Source: Protula sp. h YS-2021
Lineage: Eukaryota > Annelida > Polychaeta > Sabellida > Serpulidae
Assembly (NCBI GenBank): GCA_949752745.1
Contig: OX457026.1
Coordinates: 23,377,308-23,441,307, forward strand
DNA: 64,000 bases
Reading direction: 5' to 3'
Positions within the stretch are counted from its first letter, which is position 1. Every line of letters starts with the position of its first letter. Below are positions 1-12,548 of the stretch, piece after piece. Below the pieces are notes generated by a model that did not search any database, was not told where the DNA came from, and saw only the letters and a list, made by a program, of their open reading frames with translations. The translations under genes were made by a program, and so were the position numbers.

Positions 1-115
1 ACGATATGTCGGTTAAAACGTACTGGGGGTCAATGGGGTAAATCCTTCAGGACCGTGAAAACGTGTCGGTTAAAACGATATGTCGGTTAAAGCGATGTCG
101 GTTTAAATGGATTCG
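1..115. repeat. degenerate short tandem repeat at left edge
   Basis: The motif GTCGGTTAAA(A) recurs at about 8, 66, 84 and 101; the last three copies are 17-18 bp apart. The array probably continues to the left of the window. No gene is visible. Confidence 0.6.
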
Positions 116-1399
116 ACTGTAATTGCAATAATACATCAGAAACGCAATTATTCTACAAAAAGAAGGGGGAGGGGGGGGGGGGCAGAGCTACGGGGCAAAT
201 GTCTCGGGGGGGGGGTGGCAATAGTCGCAGAGGCAACAGTCGCGGGTGAATTGTTACAGACCCAGTATGGCCAACCCAGGAACATGCACGCACGCTGTTG
301 GACCCCGTACGGACAAGGCAAACAAGTTCGCCAGTTTGTGGTTTCGTGTTATTACGCTGGTGATTGTGTTCAATGACCAGGTCTCAAATAACCTGAGTAC
401 AATATGCAACATGCTATAAATAATGAATGATATGTCAATATAAAAGAAACGAAAAATGTACAAAATAATTACCATAACATGCTATTCTGCTCAGAAAACT
501 ATAGCCGATAAATGGCATCCCGGGAGACATTAAAGTGTCCTTTCAACGGGCAAATAAGACAAAGAACAAAACGACAGACAAAAGCGCAGACTGCCAGTAA
601 CACCGGCTCCACGTACTCAACCATCTCACTAATAGCATTAGATGGCCTGTTTTTTCGCCATTATGCATTTGTTAAACAAAGACTTGAATACCGCAAGACA
701 GCATAAAATTTCTTAGTTCCTAATTCTTAAAAGAGGAAGCAAGAATGTTTTTCACCTTTTGAAAAGAAAAGAAAAAAAAAAAAACGTGCAGGAAAAAAGA
801 AAAGCACATCAAAGGGTGTAAGCAATGCTGGACCAAAGATCTGCCCCCACCACAAGCCTTAAAGGAAAGTCAAGCAAAAAGTGCAGCAAGGTTAGCGGTA
901 CACCGACAAGTGAGCAATGGGGGGTAATGGGGCGTTTCCAGGGCGTATAAATTGCTTAAAGAGCTAAACTAATTTTCTTCACTAAGAATAACGCACGACA
1001 AAGGATTTTGCTTGGTTCTGACTTTTCTTACAAACCGTCAAACGTCAAGTGCAAAATAAACCAACCTGTCAGTTATCTAAGAACTGCACTTTTATCAAGG
1101 TACCAGCAGCACCAAAGTTGCATTTTAGGCAAGTTTTGTTTTTCATCTTTGACTTTTTAAATAAGATTATAGATCAGGTGTACAGTACACAGCGGCCGCA
1201 CCTACTAGTTACGAAAGCTAACTCCACACCTTAACCTACAACTGGTAGCGAAAATCAGTTCTTTTGGTTTAATGACGCAAACAGTATTATATGAATTATA
1301 TTTTGTTAAAAATGAAAGCATTAAATTTCAGTCTGCGAAAGGCAAACCGCAGTCATTTACGACAATGGTGTTGACATCAATCTTTTAAAACTGATTGCT
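116..1399. other. non-coding stretch with two poly-G runs
   Basis: Poly-G runs of about 12 and 10 bases lie at 171-182 and 206-215, and an A-rich tract at 763-784. A 64-codon frame at 512-706 (+) starts MASRETLKCPFNG but has no clear splice signal or recognisable domain. I see no supported gene here. Confidence 0.5.
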
Positions 1400-3777
1400 A
1401 TGTTCATCCTGTGACATGACCGGTGTGTTCCTGTGTTCATTTTGTGGGATGACCGGACTGCCCCTGTGTTCATTTTGTGGCATAACTGGAGTGTTCCTGT
1501 GTTCATTTTGTGGAATGACTGGAGTGTCCCTGTGTTCATTTTGTGGAATGACCGGAGTGTCCCTGTGTTCATTTTGTGGGATGACTGGAGTGTTCCTGTG
1601 TTCATTTTGTGGGATGACTGGAGTGTCCCTGTTTTTATTTTGTGGGACGACCGGAGTGCTCCTGTGTTCATTTTGTGGGATGACTGGAGTGTTCCTGTGT
1701 TCATTTTGTGGCATGACTGGAGTGTCCCTGTGTTCATTTTGTGGCATGACTGGACTATCCCTGTGTTAATTTTGTGGCATGACTGGACTATCCCTGTGTT
1801 TATTTTGTGGGATGACTGGAGTGTCCCTGTGTTGATTTTGTGGCATGACTGGAGTGTTCCTTTGTTCATTTTGTGGGATGACTGGAGTGTTCCTGTGTTC
1901 ATTTTGTGGGATGACTGGAGTGTCTCTGTGTTCATTTTGTGGGATGACTGGAGTGTCTCTGTGTTCATTTTGTGGGATGACTGGAGTGTCCCTGTGTTCA
2001 TTTTGTGGGATGACTGGAGTGTTCCTGTGTTCATTTTGTGGGACGACGGGAGTGCTCCTGTGTTCATTTTGTGGGATGACTGGAGTGTTCCTGTGTTCAT
2101 TTTGTGGCATGACTGGAGTGTCCCTGTGTTCATTTTGTGGGATGACCGGACTGCCCCTGTGTTCATTTTGTGGGATGACTGGAGTGTTCCTGTGTTCATT
2201 GTGTGGAATGACTGGACTATCCCTGTGTTTATTTTGTGGGATGACTGGAGTGTCCCTGTGTTCATTTTGTGGCATGACTGGAGTGTTCCTGTGTTCATTT
2301 TGTGGGATGACTGGAGTGTCCCTGTGTTCATTTTGTGGCATAACTGGAGTGTTCCTCTGTTCATTTTGTGGGATGACTGGAGTGTTCCTGTGTTCATTTT
2401 GTGGCATGACTGGAGTGTTCCTTTGTTCATTTTGTGGGATGACTGGAGTGTTCCTGTGTTCATTTTGTGGGATGACTGGAGTGTCCCTGTGTTCATTTTG
2501 TGGCATGACTGGAGTGTTCCTTTGTTCATTTTGTGGGATGACTGGAGTGTTCCTGTGTTCATTTTGTTGGGTGACTGGAGTGTTCCTGTGTTCATTTTGT
2601 GGCATAACTGGAGTGTTCCTGTGCTCATTTTGTGGGATAACTGGAGTGTCCCTGTGTTCATTTTGTGGGATGACTGGAGTGTTCCTGTGTTCATTTTGTG
2701 GGATGACTGGAGCGTTCCTGCGTTTATTTTGTGGGATGACTGGAGTGTTCCTGTGTTCATTTTGTGGCATGACTGGAGTGTCCCTGTGTTCATTTTGTGG
2801 CATGACTGGAGTGTCCCTGTGTTCATTTTGTGGCATGACTGCAGTGTTCCTGTGTTCATTTTGTGGGATGACTGGACTATCCCTGTGTTCATTTTGTGGC
2901 ATGACTGGACTATCCCTGTGCTAATTTTGTGGGATGACTGCATTGTTCCTGTGTTCATTTTGTGGCATGACTGGAGTGTCCCTGTGTTCATTTTGTGGCA
3001 TGACTGGACTATCCCTGTGTTAATTTTGTGGCATGACTGGACTATCCCTGTGTTCATTTTGTGGGATGACTGCATTGTTCCTGTGTTCATTTTGTGGGAT
3101 GACTGGAGTGTTCCTGTGTTCATTTTGTGGCATGACTGGAGTGTCCCTGTGTTCCTTTTGTGGCATGACTGGAGTGTCCCTGTGTTCATTTTGTGGGATG
3201 ACTGGAGTGTCCCTGTGTTCATTTTGTGGGATGACTGGAGTGTTCCTGTGTTCATTTTGTGGGATGACTGGAGTGTCCCTGTGTTCATTTTGTGGCATAA
3301 CTGGAGTGTTCCTGTGTTCAATTTGTGGGACGACCGGAGTGCTCCTGTGTTCATTTTGTGGCATGACTGGAGTGTCCCTGTGTTCATTTTGTGGCATGAC
3401 TGGAGTGTTCCTGTGTTCATTTTGTGGGATGACTGGAGTGTCCCTGTGTTCGTTTTGTGGGATGACTGGAGTGTCCCTGTGTTCATTTTGTGGGATGAAT
3501 GGAGTGTTCCTGTGTTCATTGTGTGGAATGACTGGACTGTCCCTGTGTTTATTTTGTTGGACGACCGGAGTGCTCCTGTGTTCATTTTTTGGGATGACCG
3601 GACTGCCCCTGTGTTCATTTTGTGGGATGACTGGAGTGTTCCTGTGCTCATTGTGTGGAATGACTGGACTATCCCTGTGTTTATTTTGAGGGACGACCGG
3701 AGTGCCCCTGTGTTCATTGTGTGGAATGACTGGAGTGATCCTGTGTTCATTTTGTGGGATGACTGGAGTGTCCCTGT
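1400..3777. repeat. 33-bp minisatellite, about 72 copies
   Basis: Near-identical 33-bp units read roughly TGTGTTCATTTTGTGGG then ATGACTGGAGTGTCCC, with point variants (GGGATGA or GGCATGA, GTGTCCC or GTGTTCC, ACTATCC). Because 33 is divisible by 3 and the unit lacks stops in two frames per strand, very long open frames appear: an 11-residue repeat FILWDDWSVPV on plus, NTGTLQSSHKM on minus, and two others. The equal openness of four frames, and plus-frame continuation past the array into ordinary intergenic sequence, argue for a non-coding minisatellite, not a gene. It may lie in an intron, because a splice-flanked candidate exon follows at 3854. Confidence 0.95.
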
Positions 3778-3853
3778 AAAACATGCAAACTATATCAATA
3801 CTTTAATAGTTCTGGTCTTTGTGGTTTTGCGTAACAACGAATTCCTTTTGCAG

Positions 3854-3900
3854 TTACTTTTGTGCAATATCGAGGCCGAAACAGAACAACACAAGGTCAG
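3854..3900 (+). CDS. candidate internal exon after the minisatellite
   Basis: A pyrimidine-rich acceptor (AATTCCTTTTGCAG) precedes, and a near-consensus donor (CAG|GTAAGA) follows, a 47-nt segment. All three plus frames are open through it (for example TFVQYRGRNRTTQGQ or LLLCNIEAETEQHKV), so the frame is undecided. No neighbouring exon could be joined with confidence. It could be a chance pairing of splice-like sites; the product is unknown. Confidence 0.3.
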
Positions 3901-4128
3901 GTAAGAAAGGTACAGAAAAATCACAATGCTTTCCCGCCTACGCACACAGACAAGAAAAGTAATTGGATTAAACCTGTCGAAGTGTGAAAACTGATTCGCC
4001 ATTGACGGATTAACAGATGGGCTTGAAAAGTTTATGCCCAGGCAAAAGAAGCCCTGCTACATTTCAAAGTACTAAAACAAGCAAAAAACGAAAACAAAGA
4101 GCAAAAAACTCAATGTATTTGGCAAGTC
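3901..4128. other. spacer without recognised features
   Basis: AT-rich sequence between the candidate exon and the 45-bp array. I see nothing in it. Confidence 0.5.
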
Positions 4129-4495
4129 AATAACGGTAACCCAGTGATCATCCGAGATTCAGTTTGACACACACACTGGCAATAACGGTAACCTAGTGGT
4201 CATCTGAGATTCAGTGCAACACAGCAATAACGGTAACCTAGTGGTCATCTGAGATTCAGTGCAACACAGCAATAACTGTAACCTAGTGGTCATCTGAGAT
4301 TCAGTTCGACACAGCAATAACGGTAACCTAGTGGTCATCTGAGATTCAGTTCGACACAGCAATAACGGTAACCTAGTGGTCATCTGAGATTCAGTTCGAC
4401 ACAGCAATAACGGTAACCTAGTGGTCATGTGGGATTCAGTTCGACAGAGCAAAACGTTAACCTAGTGGTCATCTGTAATTCAGTTCGACACAGCA
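4129..4495. repeat. 45-bp tandem repeat, 8 copies
   Basis: Units begin AATAACGGTAACCTAGTGG at 4129, 4181, 4226, 4271, 4316, 4361, 4406 and 4451. The first copy carries a 7-bp ACAC-type insertion. The period is divisible by 3, giving a 15-residue repeat (TESQMTTRLPLLLCR) on the minus strand, which I treat as a by-product. Confidence 0.93.
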
Positions 4496-5408
4496 GTTAG
4501 GCGGTGTCCAAAAATTTGGTGATACTCAGCCAAATGTTTTCAGCAGTTAACGCAGTATCAAGCTTAGCCTCCGATCTCTCTCCCCCCCCCCCACCACTCC
4601 CACCCACTACCCCGGATAACTGTCACTCCTTCGGCAATTCAAATGACGAAAGAACGGCCGAATTCACCAGCTATTTCAGGTCAAGCACAAAACATCACTT
4701 TGATCCTCCGTCAAGTCAGTGCTGCTGAACAGCTGCGAGGCAGGAAATTAGCGGCTTACATCTCGTTGTGAGGGCTTCCGCTGCCAGTACACAAAGGCTA
4801 GTCTTCCTACTGGCTTCCCACACAAACACACACGCACAAAAGCATGACTTACCGTGAAACCTACACAAGAAAACACCTCGGTCACCGCACACAGAATTGG
4901 GATCGCTAAAAATTTATTTTAATCAAATGCACAACCTACATATGTAACCCGTAACAGACTTAACGGTCTTACATGCGTTCCCTTAGAAGAGGTCTACTGT
5001 AGATGACACATATATTGTCCATCATGAACCACGACCTCCTCCGTTTCAGTGCATTGCAGTTTAAAATAAGCGCATCTGTTGTGAACGTTTGGCACAACTC
5101 CATCAAAGATCAAATTAAGATGGAATTCTACAGCAGAAACCGGATGAATAAATAAAATTACAAATTTCTTTAAATGCAAACAAAATGTTCCCCAGAACTG
5201 CATAGGTTATATACCCTGGTACAATTAGTCTTCAAACATAGCTCGTATTTGAACAAACTAGAGCTGCCGGTACATGCAATACATAAGAGTACAGGCTTGT
5301 ATCACACTGTTTCAATCGAGATCTATTTCCTTTCTTGTTTTTGTAAACAAGAACAAATTTCTCCCCGACTAACCCCATACTTCCCAAATAACCATTTTTC
5401 ATTTTTCT
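4496..5408. other. no supported gene; poly-C run
   Basis: A poly-C run of 11 lies at 4582-4592. A plus frame at 4504-4728 is Ser/Pro-rich but has no domain. Minus-strand splice-like signals near 4850 would bracket only 8 nt. Nothing else is supported. Confidence 0.45.
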
Positions 5409-5668
5409 CCGGATGGCGGCCACTAACAACAGGTTTTACTGTGCGTCTTTTTTCGAGTCTGGAAGGTGGTCACCAAAAGAGCTTTTACTGTATGTCTTTT
5501 TTTAGCCGAGTCTAGAAAGTCGTCGATAAACACGTTTTACTATATGTCCTTTTTATCCGAGTCTGGCATATGGTCACTACAACAGTTTTATTGCACATAA
5601 TTTTTATACGCGTCTTATAAAATAGGTTTCACCACAATCTTTTCTGTCCAGGTTTGGAAGGTGGCCAC
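5409..5668. repeat. degenerate ~51-bp tandem repeat
   Basis: The shared phrase TTTTACTGTNTGTC ... GAGTCTGGAAGGTGGTCACTA recurs with TTTTAC at 5434, 5483, 5535 and 5586, giving spacings of 49-52 bp. About five diverged copies remain, the last ending near GGTGGCCACTAC. Confidence 0.7.
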
Positions 5669-5849
5669 TACATCAGAACCACCCTACTGAGGAAAAAGAA
5701 TACCCAAACAAAATATGAAGTCAACACGACTTTCCAAGAGACATTTTGAGCATCAGATCATGTTCAAAGAATATAAACAAATTACACTTGATCACGTCAA
5801 ATGCCGCACTCGTTCATTCTATTTTCTACTTTGACAGAAGCTTTCGGAT

Positions 5850-6189
5850 CTACAAATCAACAACCCCACCAAGTTTGAACTTTTCTCTATGTTCAGTGGC
5901 TGAGAAATTTTGCACACAAGATTTTTACGTAATGCTGTCATACGCCTTTCTTGAGAAAGTAATACCCGTCAAAGTTGGCAGAACAGTCCGATCTAGCTTA
6001 GGAATAAACAGACCAGTCTGCAGTCGATTCGGTTTTAAACAGACCAAGTCTGTAGTCCATTCGTTCGCGAGTTATCTTGCACACAACATTTTGTTGACAA
6101 GGCTGACACACACTGATACACACAAACATATGCACATCCACAGGACGCACAAACACTATGTCTCCCCCCCTGCCGGGGAGACATAACTA
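5850..6189 (+). mobile_element. hairpin-ended repeat (3' part)
   Basis: The segment at 5863-5980 matches the reverse complement of about 61630-61750, and 6063-6180 matches the reverse complement of about 61475-61570 in the same order, so this is a dispersed repeat present twice in opposite orientation. It ends with an ACAC/ACGC-rich tract, then a perfect 11-bp stem TATGTCTCCCC (6157-6167) and GGGGAGACATA (6175-6185), then aCTAG. Hairpin plus CTAG is the expected 3' end of a Helitron-like element; the class is an inference. No protein is encoded. Confidence 0.6.
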
Positions 6190-6991
6190 GAGCACAAGTT
6201 TCTTGAATAAAGTAGAGTGTTTCGCCCTGGAAATAAACAGAGGTAAAAAAATCAACCTCTGAATAGATGTCGAGCTGTCACATAAAAATTGCAGTTGAAG
6301 GTGAAGCAAGAGCATGAAGTGTGAGCCTGAGAGCTTCGGTCCATGACACTTCCGGCAAGCTCTAGCAGCGGTGCTTTAGCTCATTCGAGTTAACAAGGGG
6401 CATATTTTAACACAAAGGCTTACATATATTTGAAACACAGACAACCTTTAAAGTAGTAATGAGTATTTGGCACAGAATCAAATTCGGATACTTGGTCGAA
6501 AGATTATCATGATATACGGAATTCGTCAGCTGTAGGCACGGAGGTCTGCAGGTCTGGAGGAGGTCTGGTGGTGTTACTTAATCAAAGAGTCACATACATA
6601 TTGCTTGCATCACAATGCAAATTTGGCAATTAAGTGACTATGATATATATGATACAGACGACTTGTAGTAGATTATTATACGTCCAAAAATTCAAGTGAC
6701 GACTGTCTTGTATAATATACGGTAATTTCTATTAAACCCACCCAGGGCATCATTTCAGTTTATCTGAGGGATGTCGCCCTTCCAAATGAAGTTAATCAGT
6801 TTATGAGATCTTCCGGCGATTTCTCCTGTAGAGTAAAATATAGCCACCAATTTTTTTAGATCAAGGTCGCTGAAGTTATATCAGTTCTTGACACCTACCA
6901 ATCGTAACGATTTTGAAGAAAATTCAGTCTTTTTTATTTCAAATGACATGTACCCAATGCAGTCTTATTTTTAAAGAATTTTTGTTTTATT
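6190..6991. other. no recognised features
   Basis: AT-rich sequence with no convincing open frame, repeat or splice signal. Confidence 0.5.
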
Positions 6992-7093
6992 AGTGCAACC
7001 AGAGAACTGACCTGCAAAAGAAAGCAAAAGCAATCATAAACAAGTGCACCCAAAGAACTGACCTGCAAAAGAAAGCAAAAGCAATCATAAACA
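6992..7093. repeat. 51-bp direct duplication, 2 copies
   Basis: Two nearly identical adjacent units start AGTGCA at 6992 and 7043 and share AACTGACCTGCAAAAG. The high identity suggests a recent duplication. Confidence 0.9.
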
Positions 7094-8158
7094 TGTTCAG
7101 TTCGCAGCGTTTCTCTCGCGTTCTTTACCACATACGACCATGTTATTGGGCCTAAAAACTACCAAAATTTAAACAGTACATAAACGTCCTTAAAGTTGTT
7201 TTCTACCTTGAAAAAAATCTAGCCTTATTCTTTTATTGGTGCTTCTATACTACTCTAGGGTAAGAAAAATGACCTTTGACGAAACAGTGAGGTTACTTTT
7301 GAAGTAGGAATTGACACAGATCGGTGTCTTTGATTTTTATCCCTTCTGTCCGTACTAAGTGGAAGAATAGCATTGCATCCATCCACCAATTATTATAATT
7401 ATATTTTGTGTTTGTGCTTGTCTGCTACTGAGGTTAGGATCAATAAGGCTGATCAATCGATCCATGGTAGTTTGAGCATCGAGATATGAACGGACAGACA
7501 GGTACGGCAGTTATCACAGCTCTAAGTTCTTCTGTTGAGAAGACAATTAACCTTGCTTCAGCTAAGATATGCATGAACTTTCATAACGGCAATCACAGTG
7601 CCCTCTTAAATGTGACTGCATGGGACAGAAGCTTTGGTTTGTCAACATCTATGCATCGGATGACTACTGAGGTAAGACACCGGCCCAACGCGAGCACAGC
7701 CAAGACATGTTACGCAAAGAACGCATCACATGTGACAAACCACCCTGACCCGACAATGTTCAACAATCCTGCTGCTTAGACCCTTGGCAGTAAAAAAATT
7801 CATAATCCATACAGTAAAACCTTGAAATAACCACCGCAATGGCAAACGATTTAGTCACTGAAGGCTAGCGAGATCAGTGGCCAAGCCTGGGGGAGGGAGT
7901 CTTAACAGATTTTTTGGCCAAGTTTTGTTCTTTTTTGTACCATTTTATTACATGACAAACTATATTCTTTTCGCCTTTTTTGTTTCTTAGTTATGTTATG
8001 ACGACGTAAAGCACACTTTCAGTACTTCTTAGCGTGATGTTCACAACAAGGGACGAAAAAGGTTTGAAATGCAAAAATACTACTGGTTACTTTGACCTTC
8101 GTATCAAATAAAATACGATCAGCCCATTCTAGCATATGGTAAAAAAAATAACCAACCT
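7094..8158. other. no firm gene; weak donor-bearing frame
   Basis: A plus frame beginning at 7486 (MNGQTGTAVITALSS...) reaches a near-consensus donor ACTGAG|GTAAGA at 7670-7675. The sequence gives no domain and no strong partner exon, so I treat it as a possibility only. The rest shows nothing. Confidence 0.2.
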
Positions 8159-8450
8159 GAAACGTAAGTGGAAGGCTGGACACACAGGAGAACAACCTGA
8201 CGCATAAATGGCTGCCCGGACATACAAGAACTATCTGAACATGCAAGTCACCAGCTAGGTAAACAAGTGGCCAGCTGGACACACAAACCACTAGTTACAC
8301 ACACAAGTTCCCAATCTGTTACACAAATGACCATCTTGACACACAGTTATCAAGCTTGTCGCAGAAGTAACCAGCTTGACATACAAGTAATCAGCTGGAC
8401 AAACAAGTGCAAAACTTGAGACACAATTGTCCAGCTTGTCACGAAGGAGT
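8159..8450. repeat. decayed ~22-25-bp tandem repeat
   Basis: The phrase ACACAAGTNACCAGCTTGAC recurs about a dozen times with many substitutions (ACATACAAGTAATCAGCTGG, ACACAATTGTCCAGCTTG and so on). This is an old, diverged minisatellite. Confidence 0.7.
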
Positions 8451-11010
8451 TCGTATCAATAATTCTATCTAAACATCTCGTGAGATTTCGAGAACACTGT
8501 ACATAACACCGATGTGACTCCGTTGTATCTGAGTGATTTACCCAGAAAAAACATAAGTTCGAAAAGAACAAAAACGACGGCCAGAATATGGCCCTTTTCT
8601 ATTCGTTAGGAAACACCAGCAGTTTTATTGAAAATAGCCGATATGTAACTAGAAGTCCGATTGTGCTTTTATGGAGTCAAGGATGTTATATGAAACGTTG
8701 TTTGAATTTCACCGCCGAGCATTTTCCATTTTTTAGCATCCACATTGTTTTGCTGTTTTAACGACTGAGAGACAATAGGTAAGCCATTACTTCTGAAGTC
8801 AACAGCAGGGTACAAAACTTACATAACCCTTAATTATACAGAGATCAAATAGAAAGAGCACATTTCAAAGTAGCATTTCCAGTCCCACGTTTCCGTAATT
8901 GCATTGCGCTGCGACACATGACACTGACCAAGAGACGAAAGAAACGTCGACATTACGACGTAACTCTGGAGAAGGTAGTTCATAAGTTATATGATATGTT
9001 GAACAACACAGCTGGAGCAGCTGAAGGAAGATTTTTCTTCCCGCTTTGTCTTAACTTGATCTGTGTTTCTAAACCAATCCTTCCAACTTCTATTCTTTTC
9101 ACATGATTGTAATGCTCAATATAGTTAGCTATATGATTTGCTCAATATAATTTTTCCCACAGGACAGCCGCGTTACTTTCTTTTTTCTTCAACTTTAGAG
9201 GGAACGCAACTGTTAGTGAACACCGTAATGATATAAAATTGGTGTAGCAATCAAATAAGCAAATAACGAATTTATTAGTACGAATCAATAAATGCTTATC
9301 TTATATGACAATTATCAGAAGCTGAAACTTTATCTTTAAGCCTGCACAGGGCCAAGCAATATACCTGATATATGTGCGAAGCTTTCTCTTCTATTATGGA
9401 AACAAGTTGAGCAGGAGACCACTAGAGGCCTCATAAAATACTACCAAGTCACTGTTCGCATAATATATTGCGGTGCATTTTGAAATCGCAAAACATGCAG
9501 GATGTTTTCATAAATATACTATAAAAGCACAATACTGGTTTATAGTTTTTTTTTTACTTTACCAGTAAATTCACAACACATATCATTTAGAGTCGTACAT
9601 TTGTTATAAAGATTCAGTTATGTGAGAATCAAAGTTTTACATTCACTCATAGAAAAGAGAAACGTACCCAAGAACGGAAGCTCATTCATTCCAACTTTAA
9701 CTGAAAATGAACCTGATTAATGTAACCTAAGGGATTTTACAACACCAACTGTGGACAAAGAAATGTTGCATCTATTAAAACAAAAGCTTAATGCTTTAAA
9801 ATGGTAAGCAAACTCTTGAATGTTTATGATGCTGATACTTATTAAGCGAGGTGAGAGAGATACTCTACATGTTACAGTGTCGCAATGTGTAATGGTTTTA
9901 CCCAGTAAAATGTCTCCTTCAGCAAACGTCAAACTGAGGCCAATACCTCATAATAAGACCTCAAGCTATTGTATGCTTATCAAACAGGCTCGCCGTAAAA
10001 CTTGATATCAATATTGATATCGTGCTGTTACACTTTAATTGCCAGCCTCCAGTGTGGAAGGATATGTACGTTCTCACTGCGTTTCGTTATTTTTTCACTA
10101 TTACTTGTGAATTGCGTTTATTTAAAACAAAAACAAGTAATAAAATAAAACACATGGGAAAAAATTAAAAGATGAGAGAAAGATCTTTTTCTCAATGCAA
10201 CCAGCAAGCTTTACTTGCTTACTTATGCAAATAACGCGAATTGAGGAAGACAAGTCTGGCATGTTTTGAGTGATTTGGTTTTTAAAATCCACAATTTGCG
10301 ATTCCACAGACTGAGACAGCATCCGGTACTGGACGTGAAATTACTTTCTTAGCAGTAACAATGCTCTGGATATAAAGTTAGGTCTTTTAAAAAGGAATCT
10401 ACTTGGCCTCGTTGATATGTGTTGATTGCAAACCATGTATCGTCTTCAAACAACACATCCACTAACTCTACTGCGCATACATATGATCGTTCTTACAGTA
10501 CATACTAATAGTAAGTCTGTGTAACTCAAGACTAACATTAAAATATTTCTTGCCTTGGATACAAAGATGTCACAAAAACTTAGTATTGGAAGCTTGTAGG
10601 TCATTGTTTATTTTAATTAGTTTGTTCTTTATCTGACCTGAAACGAGACAGACATTATACGGAGACAAGGGCATCGTTTACATTCTTTAGGTGACAGCCG
10701 ACAAAAATCAATCTCACAGCATAAGTAACAGAGAACACATAAATGAAAGAAAATAAAGTTTATTCGCGTTAAAACGGTCGGGGGCGTATGTTTTATGCTC
10801 GTTCACTGTCTGAGAAAAAGAGAACGAAATCTTCCCTAGTTTGTAACCGCATGAACAACCCTCTAAACTCAGTCCGTGATTGACGAACTTTCGATACCCT
10901 AAGTTCTCGACAGTCAGCACGCTCGATGCTCACCCCAAACATCTTGTCGCCATTTTGCCATGTGCCGCGCCTCGTGCTTATTGGCCAAGTGCCTACCCTC
11001 GACGGAGTTG

Positions 11011-11011
<1 letters not shown>
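8451..11011. other. long non-coding stretch
   Basis: No supported gene. A basic frame at 8918 (+, TKRRKKRRHYDVTLEK) is too short to interpret. A perfect 18-bp palindrome GATATCAATATTGATATC lies at 10004-10021. About 10905-11010 is richer in CpG than its surroundings but has no identifiable product. Confidence 0.45.

Positions 11012-11077
<66 letters not shown>
11012..11077. repeat. (TA)33 microsatellite
   Basis: Uninterrupted TA dinucleotides. They create YIYIYI-type frames on both strands, which are artefacts. Confidence 0.98.
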
Positions 11078-11078
<1 letters not shown>

Positions 11079-11539
11079 CCCGACCCCGCCCGGCCCGATC
11101 CAAAGACCCTCGGAATACACCCCTAGATATGACATAACAAAATCCCGCAGCAACAGATTGATGTCGAGTTACTCATATCTATTTTCTTCTATATGAGACA
11201 AGTTTTCACAGAGTGGGAGAGCTTCATTATGTCAGGAGGCCATGCTGTGATCCCAAGCAATAAGACTAAAGAAATCGCAATAGTTACACATTTTGTAGAT
11301 TGAAAAAATACCATTCTCTATGAATAGCATTCAATTTATCCCTCGATTACACAGGCCTTGTGATCCAAAGATAGTCATTTTTTCTACGAAACCTGAAGCA
11401 ACTCTGCGTCATCACGTAAGTAATATCCATTATGATAAAGAATCGCCGTCCAATCATACTAAGAACAGTCGCTATTTAAACAAGACTATCGTAGATTGCA
11501 CATCCCCCCGCACTCATCTACACTATATATATTTTCTTC

Positions 11540-11956
11540 CCTTAAGATATAGCAAACAACAAAGTCCGAATTTTGAAAAATCGCCAAAATTGTATTTTTA
11601 AGAAATCGAAAAATAACCTGAAGTTGTACAACTACACTTTATATACTGTCTACCTGTAGGGTTTTATTGGTCTACGATGAATAGAAACAGATACATCCTG
11701 GACAAACTTATTCTGAAAATGGACAAAATCCAAATTCTCAAAAAATCGCCAAAATTACACGTTTTGAAAAATTCGAAAAATAACCTGACGTTGCACAACT
11801 ACACGTTATATACTTTCTTGCTGTAGGGTTTTATTAATCTCTGTGGAACAGTAACAAAGATACAGCTCGGACAAAGAGGATTGCGGACGGACGAGCAGAC
11901 GGACGGACACGAGGCGTTTCTATATCCCCCGCCCCCGGCTCTGGCGGCGGGGGATA
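11540..11956 (+). mobile_element. hairpin-ended repeat with ~167-bp tandem core
   Basis: Two diverged units about 167 bp apart share ACAACTACAC (11628 and 11794) and CTGTAGGGTTTTATT. They are followed by a CGGA/ACGG tract (11884-11909) and an 11-bp perfect stem TATCCCCCGCC (11923-11933) with GGCGGGGGATA (11946-11956). The same order of parts occurs in reverse at 26430-26830. A non-autonomous Helitron-like identity is inferred. Confidence 0.6.
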
Positions 11957-12548
11957 AAAAAGGTTGAAAAGATGCCTTTCGGATAATGATTTATTCCACG
12001 AAATAAAACATGACAGTGACATCAGCTGAAGAAATGATTTTTATACGGCCTGAAGTCCCGGAACTTCTTTGTAAGGGAATTGCAACAAATACTTAAGATT
12101 ACCCAACTGGTGACTACATTAGATTTTATATATCCTTGCATCTGAATTACTTGATTCATTATTTTGATAATGTTATTCTTACTTGATTCAATGGGACCAT
12201 GCCGAAAAACCCCGGCTTGTGGACGTTGTTCTTAAACAACTAATAAGGAACGCTCCCCCATCCTCCCCCCTCCCCCCCCCTCAAAAAAAAAAAGAAAAGA
12301 AACAAAAATGTGACATATTACATGAAGTCAAGAAGGTAAGTGAGACTTTCTTTGAGCATTTGAAAATTATTACCACGCATGAACATTTTTGAATGAACAT
12401 ATAAATTTTTAGAAACAAAGTTTAAGCTCTCTAAGGTTATTTACGTGTATTTAAAGGATGCACTTTTCCATAAATGCTTTGGCCAATTTGTCCCTTCCAA
12501 ACCGAGATGGCGATGAGAAGATTTAACAACAATTCGATACAGCACAAA

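Noticed and set aside
1357..3904. Very long open frames (about 800 codons) in the 33-bp array, on both strands
   Set aside because: The unit length is a multiple of 3 and lacks stops in four frames, so openness needs no selection. No frame shows independent evidence such as a domain or codon bias.
4159..4452. 97-codon minus frame with a 15-residue repeat
   Set aside because: Translation of the 45-bp array only.
1400..4495. CRISPR array
   Set aside because: Units are contiguous without unique spacers, and the sequence is eukaryotic.
10880..11196. YIYIYI-containing frames on both strands
   Set aside because: Produced by the (TA)33 tract.
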